Assembly (NCBI RefSeq): GCF_001499675.1
Contig: NZ_LN609302.1
Coordinates: 182,953 to 246,952, forward strand
Length of the DNA: 64,000 nucleotides
Direction of reading: 5' to 3'
DNA from: Acetobacter ghanensis
Lineage (GTDB): Bacteria; Pseudomonadota; Alphaproteobacteria; Acetobacterales; Acetobacteraceae
Shown: positions 28,358-38,145 of the stretch, piece after piece
Layout: every line of letters begins with the position of its first letter
Numbering within the stretch: position 1 is the first letter of the stretch
The notes under the pieces: model-generated
What the model was told of the DNA's origin: nothing
Database searches by the model: none
Seen by the model: the letters and a program-made list of their open reading frames with translations, nothing else
Program-made: the position numbers and the translations under genes

Positions 28358-31051
28358 TCAGGCAGCTTTCGTCATCCCTCGCAAGACGTACTGAAGGATG
28401 CCACCATGCCTGTAATACTCTACCTCGTCCAGAGTATCGACCCGGCAAAGCAGCGGTACTTCCTGCTTGGAACCGTCATTTCTTGTAATTGTCATAATCA
28501 CGTCCATACGGGGCGTGAGTTTGTCAATTCCGGAAATGCTGATGACCTCATCCCCCGTCAGACCAAGGGTCTTGCGGGTTGTGCCTTCCTTGAACAGCAG
28601 CGGCAGAACGCCCATGCCCACAAGGTTGGAACGGTGGATACGCTCAAAGCTTTCCGCAATTACGGCCTTAACGCCCAGCAGCAGGGTGCCTTTGGCAGCC
28701 CAGTCGCGCGAGGAGCCCATGCCGTATTCCTTGCCACCAAATACAACCAGCGGCACGCCCGCCTTCTTGTATTCCATGGCCACGTCATAGATCGAGCCTT
28801 CCTTGCCATCGGGGAAGTGCTTGGAATACCCGCCTTCCGTGCCCGGCAGCATTTCGTTCTTGATGCGGATGTTGGCAAACGTGCCACGCACCATGACCCG
28901 GTCATTCCCGCGGCGCGAACCGTAGGAGTTGAAGTCCTTGGGTTCCACACCGTGTTCCATCAGGTAGCGGCCAGCGGGGCTGTCCTTTTTGATGGAACCT
29001 GCGGGGGAGATATGGTCGGTGGTGATGTTGTCACCCAGCAGGGCCAGAATACGCGCACCGCTGATGTTGCCCGGAGCCGTGGGCTCAACCGCCATGTTCT
29101 TGAAGTACGGAGGATCCTGCACGTAGGTGGACTTGGGGTCCCACTTGTAGGTTTCGGACCCGGTAGCAACCTTGAGGCCCTGCCATTCCTTCGTACCCTT
29201 GCCCACGTTTGCGTAACGCTTGATGAACTCTTCACGCGTGATGGACGAGGCGATCAGGTCGGCAATTTCCTTGTTGGTCGGCCAGATGTCCTTCAGGTAC
29301 ACCGGCTTGCCATCCTTGGACGTGCCAAGCGGCGCGGTCGTAATGTCCTGACGCATGGTGCCCAGCAGCGAGTAGGCAACCACCAGCGGCGGGCTGGCAA
29401 GATAGTTGGCGCGCACGTTGGGGGAAATACGCCCCTCAAAGTTACGGTTGCCGGACAGGACGGAAACAGCAACCAGGTTGTTGTTTTCAATCGCGTCCAC
29501 AATGTTGCCGGGCAGCGGGCCGGAGTTACCGATGCAGGTGGTGCAGCCATAACCAACCGTGTTGAAGCCCATGGCATCTAGGTCTTCAGTCAGTTTGGAA
29601 CGATTGAGGTAGTCGGTCACAACCTGCGATCCGGGTGCGAGCGAGGTCTTGACCCACGGCTTGGGGGTCAGGCCCAGAGCGCGCGCCTTGCGGGCCACCA
29701 GACCTGCTGCAATCAGCACCGCCGGGTTGGAGGTGTTGGTGCAGGAGGTAATGGCGGCAATCACCACATCACCACTGCCCAGCTCGTAGTTGGTGCCTGC
29801 AACCGGAACCTTTTTGTTGGCTTCGGCAGCGGGGACGCCAAGGGAGGAGGTCAGTTCTTTTTCAAACGCCGTGGTGGCGTTCTTCAGTTCCACGCGGTCC
29901 TGCGGGCGCTTGGGGCCTGCCAGAGACGGCACAACCGTGCTCAGGTCCAGTTCCAGCACGTCCGTAAACACAGGTTCGGGCGTTTCTGCCGTACGGAACA
30001 TGTCCTGCGCCTGCAGGTATTCCTTAACCAGCTTGATGCGGTGTTCGTCACGGCCGGTCTGACGCAGGAAGTCCAGTGTCAGGTCATCCACGGGGAAGAA
30101 GCCACAGGTTGCGCCGTATTCGGGGGCCATGTTGGCAATGGTCGCGCGGTCGGCCACGGGCAGGTGGTCCAGAGCCGGGCCAAAGAATTCCACAAACTTG
30201 CCAACAACGCCCTTTTTACGGAGCATCTGGGTTACGGTCAGCACCAGGTCGGTTGCCGTGGCCCCTTCGGGCAGTTTGCCAACCAGCTTGAAGCCGATCA
30301 CATCGGGGATAAGCATGGCAATGGGCTGGCCCAGCATGGCGGCTTCGGCCTCGATCCCGCCAACACCCCAGCCCAGAACGCCCAGACCGTTGATCATGGT
30401 CGTGTGGCTGTCCGTGCCGTAGAGCGAATCGGGGTACACATAGTCCTTGCCACCCACGTTGGCGGTCCATGCCACCTGCGCGATGTATTCCAGATTCACC
30501 TGATGGCAGATGCCCGTATCGGGCGGCACCACGGAGAAGTTCTCGAACGCTTCCTGACCCCAGCGCAGGAAGGCATAGCGTTCCGCGTTGCGTTCAAATT
30601 CGAGGGTGATGTTTTCCTGCAGTGCCTCATCGGTCCCTGCAAAGTCCACCATCACGGAGTGGTCGATCACCAGATTGACCGGCACCATCGGGTTGACCTT
30701 CTGCGGGTCGCCCTTGAGGTTCACAATCCCATCGCGCATGGCCGCAAGGTCCACAACGCCGGGAACACCCGTAAAGTCCTGCATCAGAATGCGGGAAGGT
30801 TTAAAGGGCACTTCCTTTGTGCTGCTGCCCTTGGGCAGCCAGCCGGCAATGGCCTTGGCATCTTCCACATTGTAGGAGCGTGCATCCTCAAACCGCAGGA
30901 TGTTCTCCAGCAGAACCTTAAGCGAAACCGGCAGGCGGCTTACATCGCCAATAGTTTTTGCCGCTTCAGGAATGGAAAAATAGTGGTAGGTCTTGCCGTC
31001 AACCTCAAGGGTACGGCCTGTTTTGAGTGAGTCGTGGCCAACCGATTTCAT
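28358..31051 (-). CDS. acnA: Aconitate hydratase A
   Basis: Isomerises citrate and isocitrate in the TCA cycle using a [4Fe-4S] cluster. About 897 residues from ATG 31051, which has a GGGGAG site nine bases upstream (an earlier in-frame start at 31072 is less likely). [36 protein letters not shown] is the substrate-binding region. Cluster cysteines are in SCTNTSN and [27 protein letters not shown] and [13 protein letters not shown] mark the swivel domain. In acetic acid bacteria aconitase is linked to acetic-acid tolerance (family knowledge). Single gene with its own terminator. Confidence 0.96.
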   Translation of the reverse strand: MKSVGHDSLKTGRTLEVDGKTYHYFSIPEAAKTIGDVSRLPVSLKVLLENILRFEDARSYNVEDAKAIAGWLPKGSSTKEVPFKPSRILMQDFTGVPGVVDLAAMRDGIVNLKGDPQKVNPMVPVNLVIDHSVMVDFAGTDEALQENITLEFERNAERYAFLRWGQEAFENFSVVPPDTGICHQVNLEYIAQVAWTANVGGKDYVYPDSLYGTDSHTTMINGLGVLGWGVGGIEAEAAMLGQPIAMLIPDVIGFKLVGKLPEGATATDLVLTVTQMLRKKGVVGKFVEFFGPALDHLPVADRATIANMAPEYGATCGFFPVDDLTLDFLRQTGRDEHRIKLVKEYLQAQDMFRTAETPEPVFTDVLELDLSTVVPSLAGPKRPQDRVELKNATTAFEKELTSSLGVPAAEANKKVPVAGTNYELGSGDVVIAAITSCTNTSNPAVLIAAGLVARKARALGLTPKPWVKTSLAPGSQVVTDYLNRSKLTEDLDAMGFNTVGYGCTTCIGNSGPLPGNIVDAIENNNLVAVSVLSGNRNFEGRISPNVRANYLASPPLVVAYSLLGTMRQDITTAPLGTSKDGKPVYLKDIWPTNKEIADLIASSITREEFIKRYANVGKGTKEWQGLKVATGSETYKWDPKSTYVQDPPYFKNMAVEPTAPGNISGARILALLGDNITTDHISPAGSIKKDSPAGRYLMEHGVEPKDFNSYGSRRGNDRVMVRGTFANIRIKNEMLPGTEGGYSKHFPDGKEGSIYDVAMEYKKAGVPLVVFGGKEYGMGSSRDWAAKGTLLLGVKAVIAESFERIHRSNLVGMGVLPLLFKEGTTRKTLGLTGDEVISISGIDKLTPRMDVIMTITRNDGSKQEVPLLCRVDTLDEVEYYRHGGILQYVLRGMTKAA

Positions 31052-31292
31052 CGTCGTTTTCTCCCCGATCACAGCCGATGGCTGGTGATGCGTTCAGGAC
31101 ACCGTTCGTGTTCCGTATTGTTCCGCACGGCGCTGCGTGCGTGTCCGCTCTTCGGACAACCGGCTTGATATCCCGTTGGGGCTAGAACATACCGGCACAG
31201 ATAAAAGGCACAAGCGGGGGAATGACCACGACCGCGCGAGCAATCCCGCTTTTTGTGTTATTACGGTAACAAAAAGGAGAAGTCCCATCTCC

Positions 31293-31994
31293 GTGAGCCA
31301 GTCCTCCACAGGCGCCAACGCCGCGCCTGCCCCTGCTTTGGCCACAGCCCCGCTGCTGGCGGCAGACTCTCTTTGCATTTTTCGTGGGGACCGTCTGGTG
31401 CTGGACGGCGTAAGCCTGCGCCTGAACGCGGGGGACGCCATGCTGCTGACCGGCCCCAACGGTGCGGGCAAATCCACCCTGCTGCGGGTGCTGGCCGGGC
31501 TGCGCAAGCCGGATTCGGGGCTGCTGACATGGAACGGGCAGTCAATCTTTGATGACCGCGCCGCCCATGCGGAGCGTGTGGCCTATATTGGCCATCAGGA
31601 TGCCCTTAAACCCGGCCTGACCGTAACCGAAAACCTGCGCCTGTTTACCCGGCCGGGCGCAAACATGGCCGAAGCACTGGAGGCCATGGACCTGCTGCCA
31701 CTGGCCAACCTGCCTGCCCGCCTTTTGTCCGCCGGGCAAAAGCGCCGCACGGCCCTTGCCCGCGTACTGCTGGCACAAGCCCCGCTATGGCTGCTGGATG
31801 AACCGAGTCTGGGGCTGGATTCGGCCGCCATAACTCTGCTGGGCAACGCCATGACCGCACACCGTGCACGCGGTGGTATGCTCATCGCCACAACGCATGT
31901 GCCCCTGCCGCTGGACAACAGTTGCGCGCTGGCCCTGCCCGGTGCAACCGACCACCGCCCCTTTGCCGCGTATGAAGAAGGAGACGGCGCATGA
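31293..31994 (+). CDS. ccmA: Cytochrome c biogenesis ATP-binding protein CcmA
   Basis: ABC ATPase of the heme-handling Ccm system. Walker A GPNGAGKSTLLRVLAGL, signature region LSAGQKRRTALARVLL and Walker B LWLLDEPSLGLD are present. About 233 residues from GTG 31293, with AGGAGA about 12 bases upstream; the frame is open further upstream but the extension lacks domain character. ccmB follows with an ATGA overlap. Identification as CcmA rests on the ccmB neighbour and the short single-domain form. Confidence 0.87.
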   Translation: MSQSSTGANAAPAPALATAPLLAADSLCIFRGDRLVLDGVSLRLNAGDAMLLTGPNGAGKSTLLRVLAGLRKPDSGLLTWNGQSIFDDRAAHAERVAYIGHQDALKPGLTVTENLRLFTRPGANMAEALEAMDLLPLANLPARLLSAGQKRRTALARVLLAQAPLWLLDEPSLGLDSAAITLLGNAMTAHRARGGMLIATTHVPLPLDNSCALALPGATDHRPFAAYEEGDGA

Positions 31995-32659
31995 ACAGAC
32001 TGTTCTGGGGCATTGTCATGCGCGACCTGCAACTGGCCTTACGCCACGGAGCGGACACGCTGGGCGCCGTGCTGTTTTTTGTCGTAACGGCAACGCTGTT
32101 CCCCCTTGCCCTTGGCCCCTCGCCCGAACTGCTGCGCCACATGGCGCCCGGCATTATATGGGTGTGCGCCCTGCTGGCCGCCCTGTTGCCACTGGACCGG
32201 CTGTTTGGTGCGGAGCTGGAGGATGGCTCTCTGGACCAGCTGCTCCTGCTGGGCCTGCCGCCCGCACTGGTCGCACTGGCCAAAATAACCGCACACTGGC
32301 TGACAACGGGCGTGCCGCTCCTGCTGGCTGCGGTTCCTTTGTCCATTATGCTGGGCCTGCCCTCCTCCGCCCTGCCGGTGCTGCTGGGGGGGCTGTTTTT
32401 AGGGTCTGTTGTGCTCTCCCTTATCGGGGGAATGGGCGCATCCATTGTGCTGGGGGCTCGCCGGGGTGGGGTGCTTCTGCCGTTACTAACCCTCCCGCTG
32501 GCAACGCCTGCGCTTATTTTTGGCGCTGCCGCCATAGATGCGGCATCCAACGGGTTACCGTGGCAGCCTGACCTTGAACTGCTGGGGGCATTTGTTGCAG
32601 GCACGCTGCCGCTGTGCCCACTGGCGGCGGGTGCAGGGCTACGGGCCGCAGCGGAATAA
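31991..32659 (+). CDS. ccmB: Heme exporter protein CcmB
   Basis: A 222-residue inner-membrane protein with about six hydrophobic segments. LFFVVTATLFPLALGPSPELLRHMAPGIIWVCALLAALLPLDRLFGAELEDGSLDQLLL is the characteristic CcmB N-terminal half. It works with CcmA in supplying heme to periplasmic CcmE for c-type cytochromes. No ccmC, D or E follows, since a strong terminator lies 16 bases after the stop; the rest of the system must be elsewhere. Confidence 0.9.
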   Translation: MNRLFWGIVMRDLQLALRHGADTLGAVLFFVVTATLFPLALGPSPELLRHMAPGIIWVCALLAALLPLDRLFGAELEDGSLDQLLLLGLPPALVALAKITAHWLTTGVPLLLAAVPLSIMLGLPSSALPVLLGGLFLGSVVLSLIGGMGASIVLGARRGGVLLPLLTLPLATPALIFGAAAIDAASNGLPWQPDLELLGAFVAGTLPLCPLAAGAGLRAAAE

Positions 32660-32674
32660 ACCGCGCAAGACAAC

Positions 32675-32713
32675 AAAAAGGGGCGGTAGCCATATGTGGC
32701 ACCGCCCCTTTTT
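32675..32713. terminator. Bidirectional intrinsic terminator
   Basis: AAAAGGGGCGGT (32676-32687) pairs with ACCGCCCCTTTTT (32701-32713), and the loop holds a further GCCA/TGGC pairing. It separates convergent ccmAB (+) and the YfdX-like gene (-) and has T runs on both strands. Confidence 0.85.
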
Positions 32714-32755
32714 GTTGCCAACCAGCCCGGCACACCGTACCGGGCCAGCCTGCCC

Positions 32756-33505
32756 TTATTTTGCCGGAGCGGGAGCCGGTGCGGCCTTGGCATTTGCACC
32801 AGCATTAGCGGATGCACCCGCACTTCCGTTGGACACGGCCTGAATATCCACCGAGGCATAGCGCACGGCATTCTGCGCATCACGCAGGGCTTCGCTGGCC
32901 TTGTAGGGGTCTTTGCCAATCAGCTTGGCGGCGCGGTTGACGTCCTGCGTCACCTGGTCCAGCGGCACGGCAGCAATAACGTAGTCCGCATCCACACTGG
33001 TTACACGCAGCACTTCAGCAGCACGCGCCGGGTTGCCGGATTTGAGGTGCCGGTTGGCGGCCGCCACAACGGCGGTTTTTTCCGGTGTTTCATCTGCGTT
33101 GGCGTTCAGCACCAGTTCGCCATCAATCGGCAGCCATGCGACCTGCTGCGTTGCGGGCGCGTTGGGGCGTGGGCGGGACTGGCCGGTTTTGCTCGGCATC
33201 AGCTCGGCAGCGGCTTTCTGAAACGCGGTGTTATCCGAGCGCGCCGTGGTCAGCGCCTGCTGGGCATTGGCAATAAGGGCCTTGGCGCCAGCCAGATCGC
33301 CATCAAAAATAGCGTTGCGGGCGAGAGACAGATATTCGAACGCCATGCTGCCATCATCGGAAAGACGGCTAAAGTCCTGCGTAGCGGCGGACTGTGCAAC
33401 TGTGTTGGACGTGGCTGCACCAGACTGTGCCTGCTGTGCATACAAAGGTGTTGCAACCATCGTTGCCACCAGAGCCGTACCCAGCAGCATACCCATTCGT
33501 GTCAT
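32756..33505 (-). CDS. YfdX-like periplasmic protein
   Basis: A 249-residue protein with a signal peptide (cleavage near PLYAQQ, residue 23), helical repeats rich in Ala (FEYLSLARNAIFDGDLAGAKALIANAQQALTTAR), a PIDGELVLNANAD segment and HLKSGNPARAAEVLRVTSVDADYVIAAVPLDQV, which resemble the YfdX family. The C-terminus is an Ala/Pro-rich tail. YfdX proteins are linked to acid or oxalate stress in enterobacteria; a similar role in an acid-producing organism is plausible but inferred. Stands alone between terminators. Confidence 0.68.
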   Translation of the reverse strand: MTRMGMLLGTALVATMVATPLYAQQAQSGAATSNTVAQSAATQDFSRLSDDGSMAFEYLSLARNAIFDGDLAGAKALIANAQQALTTARSDNTAFQKAAAELMPSKTGQSRPRPNAPATQQVAWLPIDGELVLNANADETPEKTAVVAAANRHLKSGNPARAAEVLRVTSVDADYVIAAVPLDQVTQDVNRAAKLIGKDPYKASEALRDAQNAVRYASVDIQAVSNGSAGASANAGANAKAAPAPAPAK

Positions 33506-33630
33506 GATAACTCCCTTTACTCAGGCTTCGCTCATGGAGCCCGTGTCTGGGGTAATTGTTAAGCGCATCGGGCGTGCTGCAAAGGGCCGCACGCACAATA
33601 CAGGCCTGCCTTTACGGCAATGGGAGGCGC

Positions 33631-33683
33631 AAAAAAGCAAAGCCCCCCTTCCGCCGGGCCAGAGCGGCCGGGCAAAAGGAGGG
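33631..33683 (-). terminator. Intrinsic terminator downstream of the decarboxylase gene
   Basis: On the minus strand a long imperfect GC-rich stem (33683-33642) is followed by TTTGCTTTTTT (33641-33631), 50 bases after the decarboxylase stop. The rest of the 227-base interval up to the YfdX-like gene holds its upstream region, with no other feature seen. Confidence 0.65.
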
Positions 33684-33732
33684 CAATCCTGTGTACAAAC
33701 CCGTTGTGGAGGCAGGCTCCACGGCAGGATGT

Positions 33733-34863
33733 TCAGATATAATGCTCGCTCAAAGGCGCAAATCCATTGAAGCGGGTCGAGCAGTAGGTAGAAACATAGG
33801 CCCCGGTGCCCAGTAGGTCGATCTGCTCGCCAGAGCGCAGGTCGAGCGGCAGGTCATAGTGGCTTTTTTCGTACAGAATATCCGCCCCATCGCAGGTTGG
33901 CCCCGCCAGAGCCACTGGCCCCGTGGGGGAGCCATCGCGCGCTGTGCGAATAGCGTAACGGATGGATTCGCCCTCCGTTTCCGCCAGACCACCAAAACGG
34001 CCAATATCCAGATACACCCAACGCAACCCGTCCTGACGGCCACGTGCGCTGACCAGCACCACCTCGGTGTGCACCACACCGGCCTCGCCCACAATAAAGC
34101 GGCCCGGCTCCACCAGCATTTCGGGCAGCGCATTGCCAAAATGCTCGGTCATGGCGCGGCAGATGGCCCCCGCAAAATGGTCGATCTCGGGCACATCCTC
34201 ACGATACCGGATGGGGAAGCCCCCGCCGAGGTTGATCATGCGCAGGTCCAGCCCTGCATCGCTCAGGTCCGTAAACAGGCTGGCAACGCGGGCAATGGCG
34301 GCTTCATACGCCTGCGCGGAGAGCTGCTGGCTCCCAACATGGAAGGACAGACCATACGGGTCCAGCCCCAGCTCACGCGCAGCCAGCATCAGGTCCCGTG
34401 CGGATTCGACCGTGGTGCCAAACTTGCGGGAGAGCGGCCATTCCGCATCGTAATTATCCACCAGCAGGCGGCAGTACACACGGCTGCCCGGCGCGTGCTG
34501 GGCAATTTTTTCCAGCTCCTCGCGGCAGTCGAACACGAACATGCGCACGCCAGCCTTGTAGGCAGCCTGAATGGCGGACACTTTTTTGACCGTGTTGCCA
34601 AAGGAAATGGATTCCGGCTCCGCCCCTGCCTCAAGGCAGAGGGAGACCTCCTCCCACGATGCGGCATCAAAGCAGGAGCCAAGCCCGACCAGACGGGTCA
34701 GGATGGGCATGGCCGGGTTGGCCTTGACGGCATAGTAAATGCGCGCGAGCGGCAGGGCTTTGCCCAGTGCGCGGTAACGGGCTTCCACCTGGTCAACATC
34801 GACGACAAGGCAGGGCGTTGCCGGTTTTTGCTCGGCAAGAAAACGGGTGATTTTGGGATTCAT
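33733..34863 (-). CDS. Type III PLP-dependent ornithine/diamino-acid decarboxylase
   Basis: Alanine-racemase-fold decarboxylase (ODC/DapDC/ADC group) that makes a polyamine precursor such as putrescine or cadaverine. ARIYYAVKANPAMPIL holds the PLP lysine. SFHVGSQQL, NLGGGFPIRY, EPGRFIVGEAG and the active-site Cys motif GPTCDGADIL are all present. 376 residues matches alphaproteobacterial ornithine/lysine decarboxylases. The start has a strong GGGGGAGTGGGG region upstream. The exact diamine cannot be set from sequence. A long untranslated region precedes it. Confidence 0.9.
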   Translation of the reverse strand: MNPKITRFLAEQKPATPCLVVDVDQVEARYRALGKALPLARIYYAVKANPAMPILTRLVGLGSCFDAASWEEVSLCLEAGAEPESISFGNTVKKVSAIQAAYKAGVRMFVFDCREELEKIAQHAPGSRVYCRLLVDNYDAEWPLSRKFGTTVESARDLMLAARELGLDPYGLSFHVGSQQLSAQAYEAAIARVASLFTDLSDAGLDLRMINLGGGFPIRYREDVPEIDHFAGAICRAMTEHFGNALPEMLVEPGRFIVGEAGVVHTEVVLVSARGRQDGLRWVYLDIGRFGGLAETEGESIRYAIRTARDGSPTGPVALAGPTCDGADILYEKSHYDLPLDLRSGEQIDLLGTGAYVSTYCSTRFNGFAPLSEHYI

Positions 34864-35313
34864 GTCCCCACTCCCCCAGTTCAGGCTCCCCCACCTGTAC
34901 AGCGGAGAAGGACGTTGCGAAACGGTCTAACGGACCAGCGAAAGGCAGACCCACAAAGGAGTCCCGATTGGCCAGAACGCTTGACGTCGTTGCGTAACCT
35001 CAGAGGGCCAGTGGCACGTGCGTTGCTGCGTAGGGGCGTGGATATGAGGCCAAACCGACACAAGCGCAAGTAAAAAATCCCGATAAAACAAAAAAACTTG
35101 GCATATCCCCTCCCCCCCGGTAAGACTGGAGAATATTACGGTTACTTCACGCTTTCCTGCTGTTTTTTCACGGAAGTCTCTGTGCGCCCCATTGTGAAGT
35201 AAACCCCACCAGACTCCACTCCGGCCCCGTTATTGGCCAAGCATGGCGCGCACGTGGAGCGCCCGGACTGTTCTCCTCGGGCACAACCACAGATCAAGGA
35301 ACTTTCTGAATTC
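34864..35313. other. Long intergenic region between divergent decarboxylase and YihY genes
   Basis: About 450 bases without a convincing gene. It includes the leader of the decarboxylase (minus strand), an A-rich stretch near 35070-35095 that may mark a promoter region, and the start region of the YihY gene. A 62-codon TTG-started frame on the minus strand (35069-34881) in the leader is rich in Arg and is probably chance. Confidence 0.45.
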
Positions 35314-36354
35314 ATGCAGGCTCTCTGGCAGTCAGACCGCTCCCCCCTCGCCTCGCACACCGAGCCAGAGGCCCCTGTACGCCCGCTCCGGCTCCGTTTT
35401 GCCAGCCCGTGGGCCATGAGCCGCAAGGACTGGCGGACCATTGTGTCCAACACCGTTAAAAACCTTGTGTTTGGACCAACCACGCTGGTGGCGGCGGGGT
35501 GTGCATTCTACACCACCCTCTCCCTGTTCCCGGCCATTAGCGCCATGATCTCCATTTACGGTCTGGCGTTTGATGTGCAGACCGTGGCCCCGCAGATGGA
35601 CATTCTGCACAACCTGCTGCCCCCCAGCGCCTTCAACCTGCTTTATAACAGGGTGCAGACACTGGTGGCCGAGCCGCCATCCTCGCTGACCCTGAACCTG
35701 ATTGTCTCGCTCTCGGTCGCACTCTGGTCCGCCTCGGCAGCCACGCGCTCCATCCTGTCGGCGTTGAATATTGCCTACAACACGCGGGAAAACCGGAATT
35801 TTCTGGTCTTTCAGGCCACCGCCTTCGCCATGACCCTGTCTGGCATTCTGGGTGCGGTGCTCACACTGGCCCTGCTGGTTGCCATGCCGCTTTTTCTCAC
35901 CCTGCCCGCCATACTGCACATTCCCACCCCGCCCGGCTCCATTGAATTTATGGCGCGGTGGAGTGGGCCTGTGGTCATGTTTACATTTGAAATACTGGCC
36001 CTGTCCGCCCTGTACCGCTTTGGGCCAGACCGCAAACGGCCCACCCAGTGGCGCTGGGTCATGCCCGGCGCGCTAACCGCCACCATTACATGGATTATGG
36101 CCTCGCTCGGGTTCTCGTACTACGTGGCGCATCTGGCCAGCTACAACGCAACCTACGGGCCGCTTGGCGCCTTTATTGCCATTATGATGTGGTTTTTTGT
36201 GACCGCGTGGGTCGTGCTGATGGGGGCGGAACTCAACGCCCAGATGGAGGGCTACGCTCTGGGGGTTATTCAGCCGCCCGAAACCGATTCCATGCTGGCC
36301 AGCAAACCGGCCACGCCGAAGGACTGCCCACAAGCCCCCCCAACAGACCTGTAA
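35314..36354 (+). CDS. YihY/BrkB family membrane protein
   Basis: An inner-membrane protein with about six hydrophobic segments. AAGCAFYTTLSLFPAISAMISIYGL, VALWSASAATRSILSALNIAYNTRENRNFL, ALYRFGPDRKRPTQWRWVMPGALTATITWIMASLGFSYYV and the ending GAELNAQME are the conserved blocks of the family once called ribonuclease BN. Function is unknown (that RNase assignment was withdrawn). The start is uncertain: ATG 35314 is used here; in-frame starts at 35233 and 35416 are possible. Confidence 0.88.
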   Translation: MQALWQSDRSPLASHTEPEAPVRPLRLRFASPWAMSRKDWRTIVSNTVKNLVFGPTTLVAAGCAFYTTLSLFPAISAMISIYGLAFDVQTVAPQMDILHNLLPPSAFNLLYNRVQTLVAEPPSSLTLNLIVSLSVALWSASAATRSILSALNIAYNTRENRNFLVFQATAFAMTLSGILGAVLTLALLVAMPLFLTLPAILHIPTPPGSIEFMARWSGPVVMFTFEILALSALYRFGPDRKRPTQWRWVMPGALTATITWIMASLGFSYYVAHLASYNATYGPLGAFIAIMMWFFVTAWVVLMGAELNAQMEGYALGVIQPPETDSMLASKPATPKDCPQAPPTDL

Positions 36355-36378
36355 CCGGAACCCGTCCGACCAACCTGC

Positions 36379-36990
36379 TTACGGGTGACCAAAACGCTTG
36401 CGCTGGAGGTGCAGGGGGCGGCCACGCTTGCCGGTTGCCGGTTTGGATGGCGCGGTCAGGGATGGCGCTGCATCGCCCTCGGGGGCGGCGGCCACTTCCT
36501 CTGGCGTTGCGGTCTGAACACTCACATGGGCCACGCCGGAGTGGAGCATCCCAAGCTGGGCCGCCGCCGCAGCGGAAAGGTCAATAATCCGCCCGTGGCT
36601 GTATGGCCCACGGTCATTAACCGTTACCACCACGGAGCGCCCTGTTTCTTCCGATGTCACGCGCAGCTTGCTCCCCAGCGGGGCTGTGGGATGGGCTGCG
36701 GTCAGGCGGTTCCTGTCAAACCGTGCGCCGGAGGATGTCCGGTGCAGGTGTTGGTGGGCTGCACCATACCAGCTTGCCATCCCCGTTTGGGAGACGGCAC
36801 GACCGGAAACAGAACCCGTGTCAGCGTCTGTCTCGTCCTGTGCGTCACGCGCTGCAAGGGCCTTCTGCACGGATTCGGCCCATGCAGTGCCACTTTGTGC
36901 GTCCGCCGCAGCCGCATGGGCGGTGGGGAGCGCGAACAGTGCTGTTGTGACAAACACACTTCCAAGAAGTGCCCGGCGCAGGGCTGACAT
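36379..36990 (-). CDS. rlpA: RlpA-type septal/lytic transglycosylase domain protein
   Basis: A 203-residue exported protein. The signal peptide ends near THAAAAD (about residue 30). The double-psi beta-barrel (about residues 70-160) carries GMASWYG, SSGARFD, LTAAHPTAPLGSKLRV, VTVNDRGPY and GRIIDLSAAAAAQLG, the RlpA consensus with the catalytic Glu position replaced by Ala in SSGARFD (usually SGERFD or SGEIFD). Because of that change, lytic activity should not be assumed. No SPOR domain at the C-terminus, which is basic and Pro-rich. Convergent with the YihY gene. Confidence 0.88.
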   Translation of the reverse strand: MSALRRALLGSVFVTTALFALPTAHAAAADAQSGTAWAESVQKALAARDAQDETDADTGSVSGRAVSQTGMASWYGAAHQHLHRTSSGARFDRNRLTAAHPTAPLGSKLRVTSEETGRSVVVTVNDRGPYSHGRIIDLSAAAAAQLGMLHSGVAHVSVQTATPEEVAAAPEGDAAPSLTAPSKPATGKRGRPLHLQRKRFGHP

Positions 36991-37234
36991 CCGCCTGTTA
37001 ACTCCGTTTCCGTTATACCTAGTAGCCTTAATGGTCGCTTTGCCGGCCCAAAAGCAACCTTATTCTGACCGGCACCAAGGGTAGCCCACCCCATATTGCC
37101 CGCTGTGGTGGCAAAAATATGACGGTACACGCCCCACATAGGCCGCAATAAAGTAGGGTTAAGTGCGATGAACCCACTTTTCGTGCCGCTTTCTCTTGGA
37201 TACGCGGCTGCATCGTGCTACGGCCCCGTTTGTC

Positions 37235-37690
37235 ATGGAAAGACCTCTCATTGCTGTCCTGAACGGCCCCAACCTGAACATGCTTGGCCAGCGCCAGCCC
37301 GAAGTGTATGGGCGGGCAACGCTGGACGACGTGGAACAGCTGTGCCTACAGACCGCCGAAAAGCTGGGACTGGCCATAGACTTCCGCCAGACCAACATTG
37401 AAGGCGAGCTGATCTCCTGGGTGCAGGAGTGCCGCAAACGGGCCAAAGGCATCATTATCAATCCCGCAGGCTATACCCATACATCCATCGCCCTGCTGGA
37501 TGCACTGCTGGCTACGGACCTGCCGGTAATTGAGGTCCATATCTCCAACATTCACCGCCGCGAGCCATTCCGCCACCACTCCTACGTTTCGCGCGCCGCT
37601 ACCGGCGTTATCTGCGGGCTGGGAGTCGGCGGGTATTCTCTGGCCTTGCAGGCAATGACTGATCTTATTCTGGATGAGGATGACCAATGA
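37235..37690 (+). CDS. aroQ: Type II 3-dehydroquinate dehydratase
   Basis: Third step of the shikimate pathway. [26 protein letters not shown] contains the N-terminal motif with the catalytic Tyr; [30 protein letters not shown] and [20 protein letters not shown] complete the active site (conserved His and Arg). 151 residues from ATG 37235, normal for AroQ. Stop overlaps accB by four bases. The aroQ-accB-accC order is widespread in alphaproteobacteria. Confidence 0.95.
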   Translation: MERPLIAVLNGPNLNMLGQRQPEVYGRATLDDVEQLCLQTAEKLGLAIDFRQTNIEGELISWVQECRKRAKGIIINPAGYTHTSIALLDALLATDLPVIEVHISNIHRREPFRHHSYVSRAATGVICGLGVGGYSLALQAMTDLILDEDDQ

Positions 37691-38145
37691 GCGGACTGCT
37701 CGTGGACGCGGATGCCATTCGGGCTCTGGCCGAAATTCTGACTGAAACCGGACTGACCGAAATTGAGGTGTCTGAAAAAGACCGCCGCATTCGCGTGGCC
37801 CGGGCTGCGGCCACTGTGCAGGCTGCGGCTCCTGCCCCCGTAGCAGCCCCGGTTGCCGCGGCAGCCCCCGCTGTGGTGGAAAGTGCAGCCCCGGCTGACC
37901 TCTCCCGCCATCCGGGTGCAGTGCCCAGCCCCATGGTAGGTGTGGCCTACCTGACGCCCGACCCGTCCTCCCCGCCGTTTGCCAGCGAAGGACAGATCGT
38001 GACCGCAGGCCAGACCCTGATGCTGATTGAAGCGATGAAGACCTTCAACCAGATCAAGGCGCCCAAGGGTGGCACGCTCAAGGCCATTCTGGTTGCCTCG
38101 GGCGACCCGGTTGAATTTGGCCAGCCGCTTGCCATCATCGAGTAA
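37687..38145 (+). CDS. accB: Biotin carboxyl carrier protein of acetyl-CoA carboxylase
   Basis: Carries biotin between the AccC and AccAD active sites in fatty-acid synthesis. 152 residues: a short N-terminal domain, an Ala/Pro-rich linker (about residues 40-75) and a biotinyl domain (about 78-152). The biotin lysine lies in EAMKTFN, a variant of the usual EAMKMMN. Overlaps aroQ by four bases and accC by one (TAATG). Confidence 0.95.
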   Translation: MSGLLVDADAIRALAEILTETGLTEIEVSEKDRRIRVARAAATVQAAAPAPVAAPVAAAAPAVVESAAPADLSRHPGAVPSPMVGVAYLTPDPSSPPFASEGQIVTAGQTLMLIEAMKTFNQIKAPKGGTLKAILVASGDPVEFGQPLAIIE

